Origin: Aquimarina sp. AU58
GTDB lineage: Bacteria > Bacteroidota > Bacteroidia > Flavobacteriales > Flavobacteriaceae
Assembly: GCF_900312745.1 (NCBI RefSeq)
Contig: NZ_OMPD01000014.1
Location: 1-64,000, forward strand
Length of the DNA: 64,000 nucleotides
Direction: 5' to 3'
Part shown: in pieces, positions 17,725 to 25,877 of the stretch
Layout of the letters: each line of letters begins with the position of its first letter
Numbering within the stretch: position 1 is the stretch's first letter
The notes under the pieces: generated by a model
What the model saw: only the letters and a program-made list of their open reading frames with translations
Told to the model about the DNA's origin: nothing
Databases searched by the model: none
Program-made: the position numbers and the translations under genes

Positions 17725-18696
17725 ATGCTATATCCTTTAAAATTTCGACCAATTCTAAAAGAAAAAATATGGGGGGGGAATAAATTAAAAACTATTCTTA
17801 ATAAACCTATAATAGATGAGAATACAGGTGAAAGTTGGGAAATATCAACGGTGGGTGGTGATATTTCAGTAGTATCTAATGGGAATTTAGAAGGAAAAAA
17901 ACTAGATCATCTAATTAAAGAATATAAAGAAGATTTATTAGGTAATAAGGTATATCAGCAATTTGGGGATCAGTTTCCTTTGTTAATTAAATATATCGAT
18001 GCCAAAGAGGACTTATCTGTTCAATTACACCCAAACGATATATTGGCGAAGAAACGTCATAATTCTTTTGGAAAAACTGAAATGTGGTATGTCGTTCAAG
18101 CTGATTCTGACGCTAAGTTAATTGTTGGTTTTAATAAAGATACGACAAAAGATGAATATGAAACGTTCCTGAAAGAGGGGAAAATTACAGAATTGCTGAA
18201 TTTTGAAAACATTTCAAAAGGAGATAGTTATTTTATTAAAGCAGGAAGAATACACGCAATTGGAAAAGGATCATTGATTGCAGAAATTCAACAAACGTCA
18301 GATATTACGTATAGAGTTTATGATTGGGATAGAAAAGACAGTAATGGAAATGGGAGAGAATTGCATACAGATCTGGCATTGGATGCACTGGATTTTAAAG
18401 GAGATAGATCTTTTAAATTAGAATACGAAAAGGATAAAAACAAAATTAATAATCTTATTTCTGGCACATATTTCACAACAAATACACTTGAAATTGATCA
18501 TGATTTAAAAAGAGATTACAAACACCTGGATTCGTTTAAAATCTTGATGTGTGTTGAAGGAAGTGGTGAAATAAGAACTGATAATAATTCTACAAATATC
18601 TCATTTGGTGAAACCATATTGATTCCGGCCAAAATTGAAAACTTACAAATTGAAAGCAATACTCAAGGGATGAAATTATTAGAAGTTTATATCTAA
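17725..18696 (+). CDS. manA: Mannose-6-phosphate isomerase, class I
   Basis: Interconverts fructose-6-P and mannose-6-P, feeding GDP-mannose and hence the Gmd/Rmd pair at 54413-56327. Cupin-type zinc enzyme: the N-terminal WGG motif (KIWGGNKL), SVQLHPNDILAKK with metal ligands near residue 99, KTEMWYVV near 113, and AGRIHAIGKG near 173. The 323-residue length fits the short class I form. The conserved WGG is encoded by TGG GGG GGG, making a G8 run at 17771-17778 in otherwise AT-rich DNA. Confidence 0.95.
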   Translation: MLYPLKFRPILKEKIWGGNKLKTILNKPIIDENTGESWEISTVGGDISVVSNGNLEGKKLDHLIKEYKEDLLGNKVYQQFGDQFPLLIKYIDAKEDLSVQLHPNDILAKKRHNSFGKTEMWYVVQADSDAKLIVGFNKDTTKDEYETFLKEGKITELLNFENISKGDSYFIKAGRIHAIGKGSLIAEIQQTSDITYRVYDWDRKDSNGNGRELHTDLALDALDFKGDRSFKLEYEKDKNKINNLISGTYFTTNTLEIDHDLKRDYKHLDSFKILMCVEGSGEIRTDNNSTNISFGETILIPAKIENLQIESNTQGMKLLEVYI

Positions 18697-18702
18697 TATA
18701 TT

Positions 18703-19716
18703 ATGAAGGGAAACATATTAATAACAGGAGGTGCAGGATTTATAGGGTCGAATTTTGTGAATCTTATTTCAAAAAATGATGACTCAAAAATTATCAATCT
18801 TGATGCATTAACCTATGCTGCTGATCTTGCTAATATTGAAGTCCAAAATGGCACAAATTATACTTTTATAAAAGGAGATATATGTGATTGGAGTGTGGTT
18901 GAAAAAGTTTTTATAGAACATAATATTGATACCGTAGTTCATTTTGCTGCAGAATCTCATGTCGATAACTCTATTGAAGGCCCAAAAGCTTTTATTGAAA
19001 CCAATATTGTTGGGACGTTTAATTTGTTACAAGCTGCATACCAGACATGGATGAAAGCTCCAAATCAACCAAAGTTAGAGTTTGAAAACGCTCGCTTTTT
19101 ACATGTTTCTACAGATGAGGTCTACGGTACATTAGGAAAAACAGGCCTTTTTACCGAGGAGACGTCTTATGCACCTAATAGCCCGTATAGCGCGTCAAAA
19201 GCGTCTTCTGATATGTTAGTTCGTAGTTATTTTCATACCTATGGCTTACCAGTGGTAACAACAAATTGCTCAAATAATTATGGCCCTAGACAGCATAATG
19301 AAAAACTAATCCCAACTATCATTAGAAAAGCTATTAATGAAGAAAACATACCTATTTATGGTGACGGCAAAAATATAAGAGATTGGTTATATGTTTTGGA
19401 TCATTGTAAAGGAATAGACTTAGTACTACGTACCGGGAAAGTTGGAGAGACGTATAATATCGGAGGAAAAAATGAAAGAGAAAATATATATATTGCCACG
19501 ACTATTTGTGAAATTTTAGATACTATAATTCCGAGGAGTACTACTAAATCATATAAAGATCTTATCACGTATGTTACCGACAGACCTGGCCATGATTTTA
19601 GATATGCTATTGATGCTTCCAAAATTGAAAATGAATTAGGGTGGAATGCAGAAGAAAATTTTGAAACAGGAATCAAAAAAACGATAGATTGGTACTTAAA
19701 GAAGTATAAGAATTAG
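18703..19716 (+). CDS. rmlB: dTDP-glucose 4,6-dehydratase
   Basis: Second step of dTDP-L-rhamnose synthesis: dTDP-glucose to the 4-keto-6-deoxy sugar. Extended SDR fold with the NAD-binding motif TGGAGFIGSNFVN near residue 8, HFAAESHVDNSIEGP near 83, STDEVYGTLGKTG, and the YSASKA active-site Tyr/Lys near 164. The GDGKNIRDWLYV segment near 219 is the RmlB landmark. It begins 6 bases after manA and is followed by rmlA and rmlC. Confidence 0.97.
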   Translation: MKGNILITGGAGFIGSNFVNLISKNDDSKIINLDALTYAADLANIEVQNGTNYTFIKGDICDWSVVEKVFIEHNIDTVVHFAAESHVDNSIEGPKAFIETNIVGTFNLLQAAYQTWMKAPNQPKLEFENARFLHVSTDEVYGTLGKTGLFTEETSYAPNSPYSASKASSDMLVRSYFHTYGLPVVTTNCSNNYGPRQHNEKLIPTIIRKAINEENIPIYGDGKNIRDWLYVLDHCKGIDLVLRTGKVGETYNIGGKNERENIYIATTICEILDTIIPRSTTKSYKDLITYVTDRPGHDFRYAIDASKIENELGWNAEENFETGIKKTIDWYLKKYKN

Positions 19717-19774
19717 TGCTGTTTTAAAGGCAAAAGTTGACTAAAATCCATTTTCAGACAATAATACTATAGCA

Positions 19775-20632
19775 ATGAAAGGAATAATATTAGCAGGAGG
19801 ATCAGGAACACGTTTACATCCGCTTACACTAGCGATTAGTAAACAATTAATGCCGGTTTATGACAAACCAATGATATATTATCCTCTTTCTACATTGATT
19901 TCTGCAGGAATTAGAGAAATTTTAATCATCTCTACTCCTCAGGATTTACCGTTATTCGAAAAACTATTAGGTGATGGCAAAATCTATGGTTGTCGATTTG
20001 AGTATGCTGTTCAGGAACAACCTAATGGGTTGGCAGAAGCTTTTATTATTGGAGAAAAATTTATTGGTGATGATAAAGTTGCTTTAATACTTGGGGATAA
20101 TATATTTTATGGATCTGGATTAGAAAGTCTATTAGAAAACAATAATGATCCTGATGGCGGTATTATATATGCCTATCATGTTCAAGATCCTGAGCGATAT
20201 GGAGTCGTTGATTTTGATAAAAATGGAAAAGCCACATCAATAGAAGAAAAACCAAAACAACCAAAATCAAATTATGCTGTACCCGGAATTTATTTTTACG
20301 ATAATAAAGTAGTAGAAATTGCTAAAGCCATTAAACCAAGTGCTCGGGGAGAATTAGAAATTACCGATGTAAACAATGTATATCTACAACAAGGGAAATT
20401 AAAAGTAAGCATACTTGATAAAGGTACAGCCTGGTTAGATACAGGAACATTTAACTCTCTCATGCAAGCAAGTCAATTTGTTCAGGTTATTGAAGAACGA
20501 CAAGGACTTAAAATTGGAGCTATAGAAGAAATAGCGTATAAAAAAGGTTTTATCGATAAAAATCAACTTCAGGAATTAGCAAAGCCTTTATTAAAAAGTG
20601 GATATGGTAAATATTTATTACAACTAGATTAA
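19775..20632 (+). CDS. rmlA: Glucose-1-phosphate thymidylyltransferase
   Basis: First step of dTDP-L-rhamnose synthesis: glucose-1-P plus dTTP to dTDP-glucose. The N-terminal nucleotide-binding motif is [20 protein letters not shown], with [12 protein letters not shown] next, [11 protein letters not shown] near 83, GDNIFYG near 109, and [20 protein letters not shown] near 160. At 285 residues it has standard RmlA length. It is preceded by a 58-base gap and overlaps nothing, but lies 1 base before rmlC. Confidence 0.97.
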   Translation: MKGIILAGGSGTRLHPLTLAISKQLMPVYDKPMIYYPLSTLISAGIREILIISTPQDLPLFEKLLGDGKIYGCRFEYAVQEQPNGLAEAFIIGEKFIGDDKVALILGDNIFYGSGLESLLENNNDPDGGIIYAYHVQDPERYGVVDFDKNGKATSIEEKPKQPKSNYAVPGIYFYDNKVVEIAKAIKPSARGELEITDVNNVYLQQGKLKVSILDKGTAWLDTGTFNSLMQASQFVQVIEERQGLKIGAIEEIAYKKGFIDKNQLQELAKPLLKSGYGKYLLQLD

Positions 20633-20633
20633 G

Positions 20634-21179
20634 ATGGAAATTCAATCTACTTTTATTGACGGGTGTTTTATCCTTAAACCCAGAGTATTTGATGATGAAA
20701 GAGGCTCTTTTTTTGAAAGCTTTAACCAAAAAGTATTCGAAGAAATTACTGGGTTAAAAGTCGATTTTATACAAGATAACCAATCTGTTTCTAAGAGAGG
20801 AGCACTTAGAGGCTTACATTTTCAAACAGACGAATATATGCAGGCAAAATTGGTTAGGGTGGTTAAAGGAGAAGTATTAGATGTGGTTGTTGACCTAAGA
20901 CCTAGCTCTAAAACATATAAAGAACATTATTCTATTGTGTTAAATGATCATAATAATTTTCAGTTATTTGTTCCCAGAGGTTTTGCACATGGGTTTATTA
21001 CATTGAGTGAAAGTGCAATTTTTAGTTATAAATGTGATAACTATTATCATAAATCTTCAGAATCAGGAATCATATATAATGATCCCGATCTTGCAATTGA
21101 TTGGAAATTAGATGCTTCTGAAATTCAGTTATCAGAAAAAGACAAAGATTTAGCTTTTATAAAAGACTTAAAATTATAA
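20634..21179 (+). CDS. rmlC: dTDP-4-dehydrorhamnose 3,5-epimerase
   Basis: Third step of dTDP-L-rhamnose synthesis. Cupin fold; landmarks are DERGSFFESF near residue 22, the QDNQSVSKRGALRGLHFQ segment near 47 with the catalytic His, VVKGEVLDVVVDLR near 76, and VPRGFAHGFITLSE near 112. The 181-residue length is typical. It starts one base after the rmlA stop. The fourth enzyme, RmlD, is not adjacent but lies beyond the second PCP gene at 22591. Confidence 0.96.
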   Translation: MEIQSTFIDGCFILKPRVFDDERGSFFESFNQKVFEEITGLKVDFIQDNQSVSKRGALRGLHFQTDEYMQAKLVRVVKGEVLDVVVDLRPSSKTYKEHYSIVLNDHNNFQLFVPRGFAHGFITLSESAIFSYKCDNYYHKSSESGIIYNDPDLAIDWKLDASEIQLSEKDKDLAFIKDLKL

Positions 21180-21532
21180 TATCTCAAAAATCATAAAAAG
21201 CACACTTGTTTTTTTAAGGTAAATACCTGATGTTAAAAAAAATGTTAACGCTCATTTTTGTTTAATTTTTTTTATTACTTTGCCCTAGTTTCTTTTAAAA
21301 TTATAAAAGAAAAACCTGAATTTTTTGGGAAAGCATAAATACTAGTGCTTTATGATTGGCGTTTTTCCTACCCTATCGTCAAAATAATAACATTTCATTG
21401 ATTCTAATAAATAAGAGACTTTTTGTACATGTCTCCCGATTTTGAATCTGCGATATTATGTTATTTAATTTTATTTAAAGTTTATCAATTTTTTGGGCAT
21501 GATTGCTCCTTAAAATAAATTAACCTACGACG
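21180..21532 (+). other. Long leader/spacer before the second PCP gene
   Basis: 353 AT-rich bases with no convincing gene, the longest gap inside the polysaccharide locus. It contains a poor -7 match (TTACTTTG, 21275-21282), a 9-bp hairpin (21289-21297 with 21304-21312), and a second potential fold in GGGAAAGCATAAATACTAG followed by TGCTTTATG near 21330-21353. The position between rmlC and a run of more than twenty assembly genes suggests a leader or promoter region. That role is inferred. Confidence 0.4.
21289..21312 (+). other. Hairpin in the leader before the second PCP gene
   Basis: Perfect 9-bp A/T-rich stem (TTTCTTTTA with TAAAAGAAA) and a 6-base loop, followed by AAACC. It lies just downstream of the weak -7 match. 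No T-tract follows, so it is not an ordinary terminator. Confidence 0.4.
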
Positions 21533-22573
21533 ATGAAAGAAAACACTTCAGAAGAAATTGACTTGGGAGAATTATTTAGATTGATTGGCAATGTTCTTAA
21601 TAGATGTATTAAGTTTATTGATAAGATTTTTAAAAATCTTTTTCACCTTTTTATCCTTTTTCTTAAGTTCATAAGAACTCATTTTTTAAAATTTGTAACT
21701 GTAACATTTATAGGAGTTATAATAGGAGGATACTTAGATTATAGATCATTACCCATATATAAATCTTCTATGATTATAGAACCTAATTTTAATAGTGTTC
21801 AACAACTATACAACAATATTGAGTTTTATAATCAATTAGCAGAACATCAAGAAAGTAAAGCTTTATCTGAGGCTTTACAAGTTAGTGAAAACGAAGCATT
21901 ATATATTAAAAAAGTTACAATAGAATCATTTTCTGATGAAACACAACGAATAAAACAGTTTAGCGAATTCATTAGCGGATTAGATTCTATATCTCAAAAA
22001 CAAGTAGATTATGAGTATTATTTAAAAAACTTTAATGATATCAATGCAAAGTTTCATAGAATACAAATAGAGGCAACTTCTCCAGAAATAGCAAAACGAT
22101 GCCAGAAAGCGATTGTAACATCAATAGAGAATAATGAGTATTTTAGACTACAGAAAGAAATTAACGAGCGCAATATTGCTCTTAAAGATTCAGTTATAGG
22201 CACTCAACAAGAAGAAATCAATGATTTACAAGCATTCTATAAGAAGATAAAAATCATGGAAGCTCAAAAACCTGATGGGACCACTAATATTAACTTGGCA
22301 GAAAATCAATCAGATCAAGTATCAGAGATCGAGTTACTAAATCAGGCAGGGAAACTAAAAGACGAAAAAATTGAACTAAATAATGAAAAAGCAAATACGA
22401 AGAATACCATTAATATTATTTCAGAATTCCCTAATAAAGGAGCTTTGGTAAATGATTTTATGAATAAAAAAATCGTATTGATACCAATAGTATTTGTTAC
22501 TATCTTATTTTTGACCCTAATTCTTATTTCATTAAATAGGTATTTAATGAATTATGACAAATTAAATACGTGA
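21533..22573 (+). CDS. Polysaccharide co-polymerase (Wzz-like chain-length) protein, second copy
   Basis: Same plan as the protein at 16638: an amphipathic Phe/Leu-rich N-terminus, a first membrane helix near residues 55-70 (FVTVTFIGVIIGGYLDY), a long charged helical periplasmic region, and a second helix near 320-338 (IVLIPIVFVTILFLTLI). The MIIEPNFNSVQQLYNNIEF segment after the first helix aligns with the equivalent segment of the first copy. No kinase domain is present. It probably regulates chain length. The two copies are separated by manA and rmlBAC. Confidence 0.7.
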   Translation: MKENTSEEIDLGELFRLIGNVLNRCIKFIDKIFKNLFHLFILFLKFIRTHFLKFVTVTFIGVIIGGYLDYRSLPIYKSSMIIEPNFNSVQQLYNNIEFYNQLAEHQESKALSEALQVSENEALYIKKVTIESFSDETQRIKQFSEFISGLDSISQKQVDYEYYLKNFNDINAKFHRIQIEATSPEIAKRCQKAIVTSIENNEYFRLQKEINERNIALKDSVIGTQQEEINDLQAFYKKIKIMEAQKPDGTTNINLAENQSDQVSEIELLNQAGKLKDEKIELNNEKANTKNTINIISEFPNKGALVNDFMNKKIVLIPIVFVTILFLTLILISLNRYLMNYDKLNT

Positions 22574-22590
22574 ATTTGGTAAGATAATAG

Positions 22591-23457
22591 ATGGAAAAAA
22601 AATCGAAGAAAAACAATATTTTGATTACAGGATCGAGAGGTCAATTAGGGCAATGCATAGAAAAAATTAAGAAAAACTATCCCGAATTACAATTGTATTT
22701 TGCCAGTTCTGAAGCCTTAGATATCACAAAAAATGATGAGGTACAACTTTTTTTTAAAGATAAGTCATTCGATTTTGTAGTGAATTGTGCTGCATATACC
22801 AACGTAGAACAAGCAGAAAAAGAATCAGAAAAGGCTTTTTTGGTTAATGCAACTGGAGTACTAAATTTGGCACAGGTCTGCAAAGAGTATAATATTACAC
22901 TTATACATATATCTACCGATTATGTTTTTGATGGGGCTAAAAAAACGCCTTATATAGAAGAAGATACTCCAAACCCAATTAATGAGTACGGAAAATCAAA
23001 ATTAGCTGGTGAACAACACATCCAAGAAATTTTGGAGAAATATTTTATCATTAGAACATCATGGCTATATTCTGAATTTGGGCATAATTTTTTTAAAACT
23101 ATTGTAAAAAAATCAGAGACCGAAAAAGATCTCACTATTATCACTTCTGAGATAGGTACACCAACAAATGCTAATGATCTGGCAAAATTTATACTAGATT
23201 TAATTTTGATTGATGATCCTAAATATGGGACATATCATTATAGTAATCTTGGTGAAGCCACATGGTATGATTTTACGGAAGAAATTTTAAGGTTTTCGAG
23301 CAAACTTGATACTATTAAACTTAAAAAAATAGATAATTACCCTACTTTTGCAAGAAGACCAAAATATAGTGTTTTGAATAAAGAGAAATGCTTAGCATCT
23401 TTTGGTTTAGAAATTCAAAATTGGAAAATATCTTTAGAAAACACAATAAAGAACTAA
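22591..23457 (+). CDS. rmlD: dTDP-4-dehydrorhamnose reductase
   Basis: Last step to dTDP-L-rhamnose, an NAD(P)H-dependent reduction. Extended SDR fold: ITGSRGQLGQCIEKI near residue 12, NCAAYTNVEQAEKE near 67, ISTDYVFDGAKKTPYIEED near 108, and the YGKSKLAGE active-site motif near 134. The 288-residue length is normal. It starts 17 bases after the PCP gene and completes the pathway begun by rmlB/rmlA/rmlC, from which the PCP gene and a long leader separate it. Confidence 0.95.
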   Translation: MEKKSKKNNILITGSRGQLGQCIEKIKKNYPELQLYFASSEALDITKNDEVQLFFKDKSFDFVVNCAAYTNVEQAEKESEKAFLVNATGVLNLAQVCKEYNITLIHISTDYVFDGAKKTPYIEEDTPNPINEYGKSKLAGEQHIQEILEKYFIIRTSWLYSEFGHNFFKTIVKKSETEKDLTIITSEIGTPTNANDLAKFILDLILIDDPKYGTYHYSNLGEATWYDFTEEILRFSSKLDTIKLKKIDNYPTFARRPKYSVLNKEKCLASFGLEIQNWKISLENTIKN

Positions 23458-23545
23458 AGGAGATATAATTATAAGAAAACCAGGATAGATCATTGCTCTG
23501 ATTCCAAAAACAGAGGGATTTGTAATATAAAATAGATTATTTTAA

Positions 23546-24733
23546 ATGAACATATTAAAACTAATAGGAAGAAAGCAAGAATTATTTTCTAAAGACATCA
23601 CAGAAAAAGAATCAGAACTGAAAAATATTGTTTCTTCTTCATCTTTTCTGGTTATTGGTGGTGCAGGCTCTATTGGACAAGCGGTGACTAAAGAAATCTT
23701 TAAAAGAAATCCACAAAAGCTACATGTTGTGGATATAAGTGAAAATAATCTGGTAGAATTGGTTAGGGATATCAGAAGTTCTTTTGGATATATCGAGGGA
23801 GATTTTAAAACTTTTGCTTTAGATATCGGATCATTAGAATATGACGCTTTTATAGAAGCCGATGGAAAATATGATTATGTACTTAATTTATCGGCCTTAA
23901 AGCATGTAAGAAGCGAAAAAGACCCATTTACATTAATGAGAATGATTGATGTAAATATTTTTAATACTGATAAAACCTTACTTCAGGCTATTAAAAAAGG
24001 AACCAAAAAATATTTTTGTGTATCTACCGATAAAGCTGCTAATCCTGTTAATATGATGGGAGCCTCTAAGCGAATTATGGAAATGTATTTGATGAGGAGA
24101 AGTAAAGAGATTAAAATCTCTACAGCACGCTTTGCTAATGTAGCTTTTTCTGATGGGTCATTACTTTATGGATTTGATCAAAGAATCAAGAAAAAACAAC
24201 CTATAGTTGCTCCAAATGACATTAAAAGATACTTTGTGATACCAAAAGAATCAGGAGAGCTTTGCTTAATGTCGTGTATTTTTGGTAACAATCGAGACAT
24301 TTTCTTTCCTAAATTAAGCGAGGATCTTCATTTAATCTCTTTTGCAGATATTGCGATTAAATATCTTAAAGAACTTGGGTATGAGCCTTATTTGTGTAAA
24401 GACGAAAATGAAGCCAGAGAAGCAATAGAAACATTACCTCAAGAAGGGAAATGGCCTTGCTTATTTTCTTCTAGTGATACAACAGGAGAAAAAGATTTTG
24501 AGGAGTTTTTTACCGATAAAGAAACCCTGGATATGGATAGATTTCATAACCTTGGAATTATAAAAAACGATTTAAATTTTGATGAAGAAAAATTAAATCT
24601 TTTCACTCAAGGAATTCAAAACCTGAAACAAAACAAGAGCTGGAACAAAAAGGATATTGTTGATCTTTTTTTCAAAATGATACCTGATTTTGGACATAAG
24701 GAGACAGGTAAATATTTAGATAGTAAAATGTAA
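23546..24733 (+). CDS. legB: LegB-like NDP-GlcNAc 4,6-dehydratase (nonulosonate pathway)
   Basis: Polysaccharide-biosynthesis SDR that should make a 4-keto-6-deoxy derivative of an NDP-GlcNAc, the first committed step to legionaminic-type acids. Landmarks are VIGGAGSIGQAVTKEIF near residue 36, LNLSALKHVRSEKDP near 114, STDKAANPVNMMGASK near 152 (active-site Met/Lys in place of the usual Tyr-xxx-Lys, as in this family), and TARFANVAFSDGSL near 193. The 395-residue length, longer than PseB, agrees with LegB. The GDP form of the substrate is inferred from the PtmE-like gene at 30329. legC follows 4 bases later. Confidence 0.85.
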   Translation: MNILKLIGRKQELFSKDITEKESELKNIVSSSSFLVIGGAGSIGQAVTKEIFKRNPQKLHVVDISENNLVELVRDIRSSFGYIEGDFKTFALDIGSLEYDAFIEADGKYDYVLNLSALKHVRSEKDPFTLMRMIDVNIFNTDKTLLQAIKKGTKKYFCVSTDKAANPVNMMGASKRIMEMYLMRRSKEIKISTARFANVAFSDGSLLYGFDQRIKKKQPIVAPNDIKRYFVIPKESGELCLMSCIFGNNRDIFFPKLSEDLHLISFADIAIKYLKELGYEPYLCKDENEAREAIETLPQEGKWPCLFSSSDTTGEKDFEEFFTDKETLDMDRFHNLGIIKNDLNFDEEKLNLFTQGIQNLKQNKSWNKKDIVDLFFKMIPDFGHKETGKYLDSKM

Positions 24734-24737
24734 ATCT

Positions 24738-25877
24738 ATGCATCAAGAATTTATATCCTTTGTTAAAGAGAGTTTTAGAACAGAAGAGTTTATACCATTG
24801 CATGCCCCAATATTTATGGGCAATGAAAAAAAATACCTGAATGAGTGTATTGATTCTACATTTGTCTCTAGTGTAGGTAAATTTGTTGATCAATTTGAGG
24901 CTGATATTGCAAAATTTACGGGAGCAAAACATGCAATTGCAACATCTAATGGCACAGCTGCTCTTCATATGGGCCTTCTAATGGCTGGAGTAAACCCAAA
25001 TGATGAAGTAATCACTCAGCCCTTAACGTTTATTGCAACAGTTAATGCTGTAAGTTATATCGGAGCTCATCCTGTTTTTGTAGATGTAGATAAGGATACT
25101 CTTGGTTTGTCTCCAGAAAAACTAGATCATTTTTTATCACAAAATACTGAAATGCTAAATGGTGAATGTATAAATAAAACCACCAAGAGAAGGATAAAAG
25201 CGGTTGTTCCCATGCATACTTTTGGATTGCCTTCAAGAATTGATGAAATTGTATTAGTTTGTAATAAATTCAACATATCGGTAGTAGAAGATGCCGCAGA
25301 ATCATTAGGTAGTTATTATAAAGAAAAACATACTGGAACGTTTGGTTTAATAGGAACATTTAGTTTTAACGGAAATAAGACTATTACTACTGGTGGTGGT
25401 GGAATGTTAGTTACCGATGATAATGACATAGCCAAAAAAGCAAAACACATAACAACAACTGCAAAAATACCACACCCGTGGGATTATGAGCATGATATGA
25501 TAGCCTATAATTATCGCCTGCCAAATATTAATGCAGCGTTAGGGTGCGCACAAATGGAGAAACTCCCCCTTATTTTAGAAAAGAAAAGGATATTATCAGA
25601 TAAATATGAAGCCTTTTTTAAGGATAAAAAATTACAATATCTCAAAGAACCAAGACACTCGATTTCGAACTATTGGTTAAATGCTATTCTGTTAGAAAAC
25701 CTCGAAGAAAGAAATGCATTTCTAAAAGAAACTAATGAAAAAGGAGTAATGACCAGACCCATTTGGAAACTAATGAATGGTTTAACAATGTTTAAAAATG
25801 CCCAAACCGGAAATCTCGAAAATGCTAAATGGTTTGAAGAGCGTGTAGTAAACATACCTAGCAGTGTTATTTTATGA
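24738..25877 (+). CDS. legC: LegC-like PLP-dependent sugar aminotransferase (DegT/DnrJ/EryC1)
   Basis: Transfers an amino group to C4 of the keto-sugar made by LegB. Fold-type I PLP enzyme: GTAALHMGLLMAGVNPNDEV near residue 72, VVEDAAESLGSYYKEKHTG near 182 with the PLP-binding Asp, and the Schiff-base Lys in SFNGNKTITTGGGGM near 213. The 379-residue length fits LegC/PglE-type enzymes. The last codons overlap the ATG of the next membrane protein as ATGA, which suggests translational coupling. Confidence 0.9.
   Translation: MHQEFISFVKESFRTEEFIPLHAPIFMGNEKKYLNECIDSTFVSSVGKFVDQFEADIAKFTGAKHAIATSNGTAALHMGLLMAGVNPNDEVITQPLTFIATVNAVSYIGAHPVFVDVDKDTLGLSPEKLDHFLSQNTEMLNGECINKTTKRRIKAVVPMHTFGLPSRIDEIVLVCNKFNISVVEDAAESLGSYYKEKHTGTFGLIGTFSFNGNKTITTGGGGMLVTDDNDIAKKAKHITTTAKIPHPWDYEHDMIAYNYRLPNINAALGCAQMEKLPLILEKKRILSDKYEAFFKDKKLQYLKEPRHSISNYWLNAILLENLEERNAFLKETNEKGVMTRPIWKLMNGLTMFKNAQTGNLENAKWFEERVVNIPSSVIL

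Noticed and set aside
21275..21282. TTACTTTG as a promoter of the second PCP gene
   Set aside because: The second base differs from the consensus and the nearest upstream TTG is only 14 bases away; mentioned only as a weak element.
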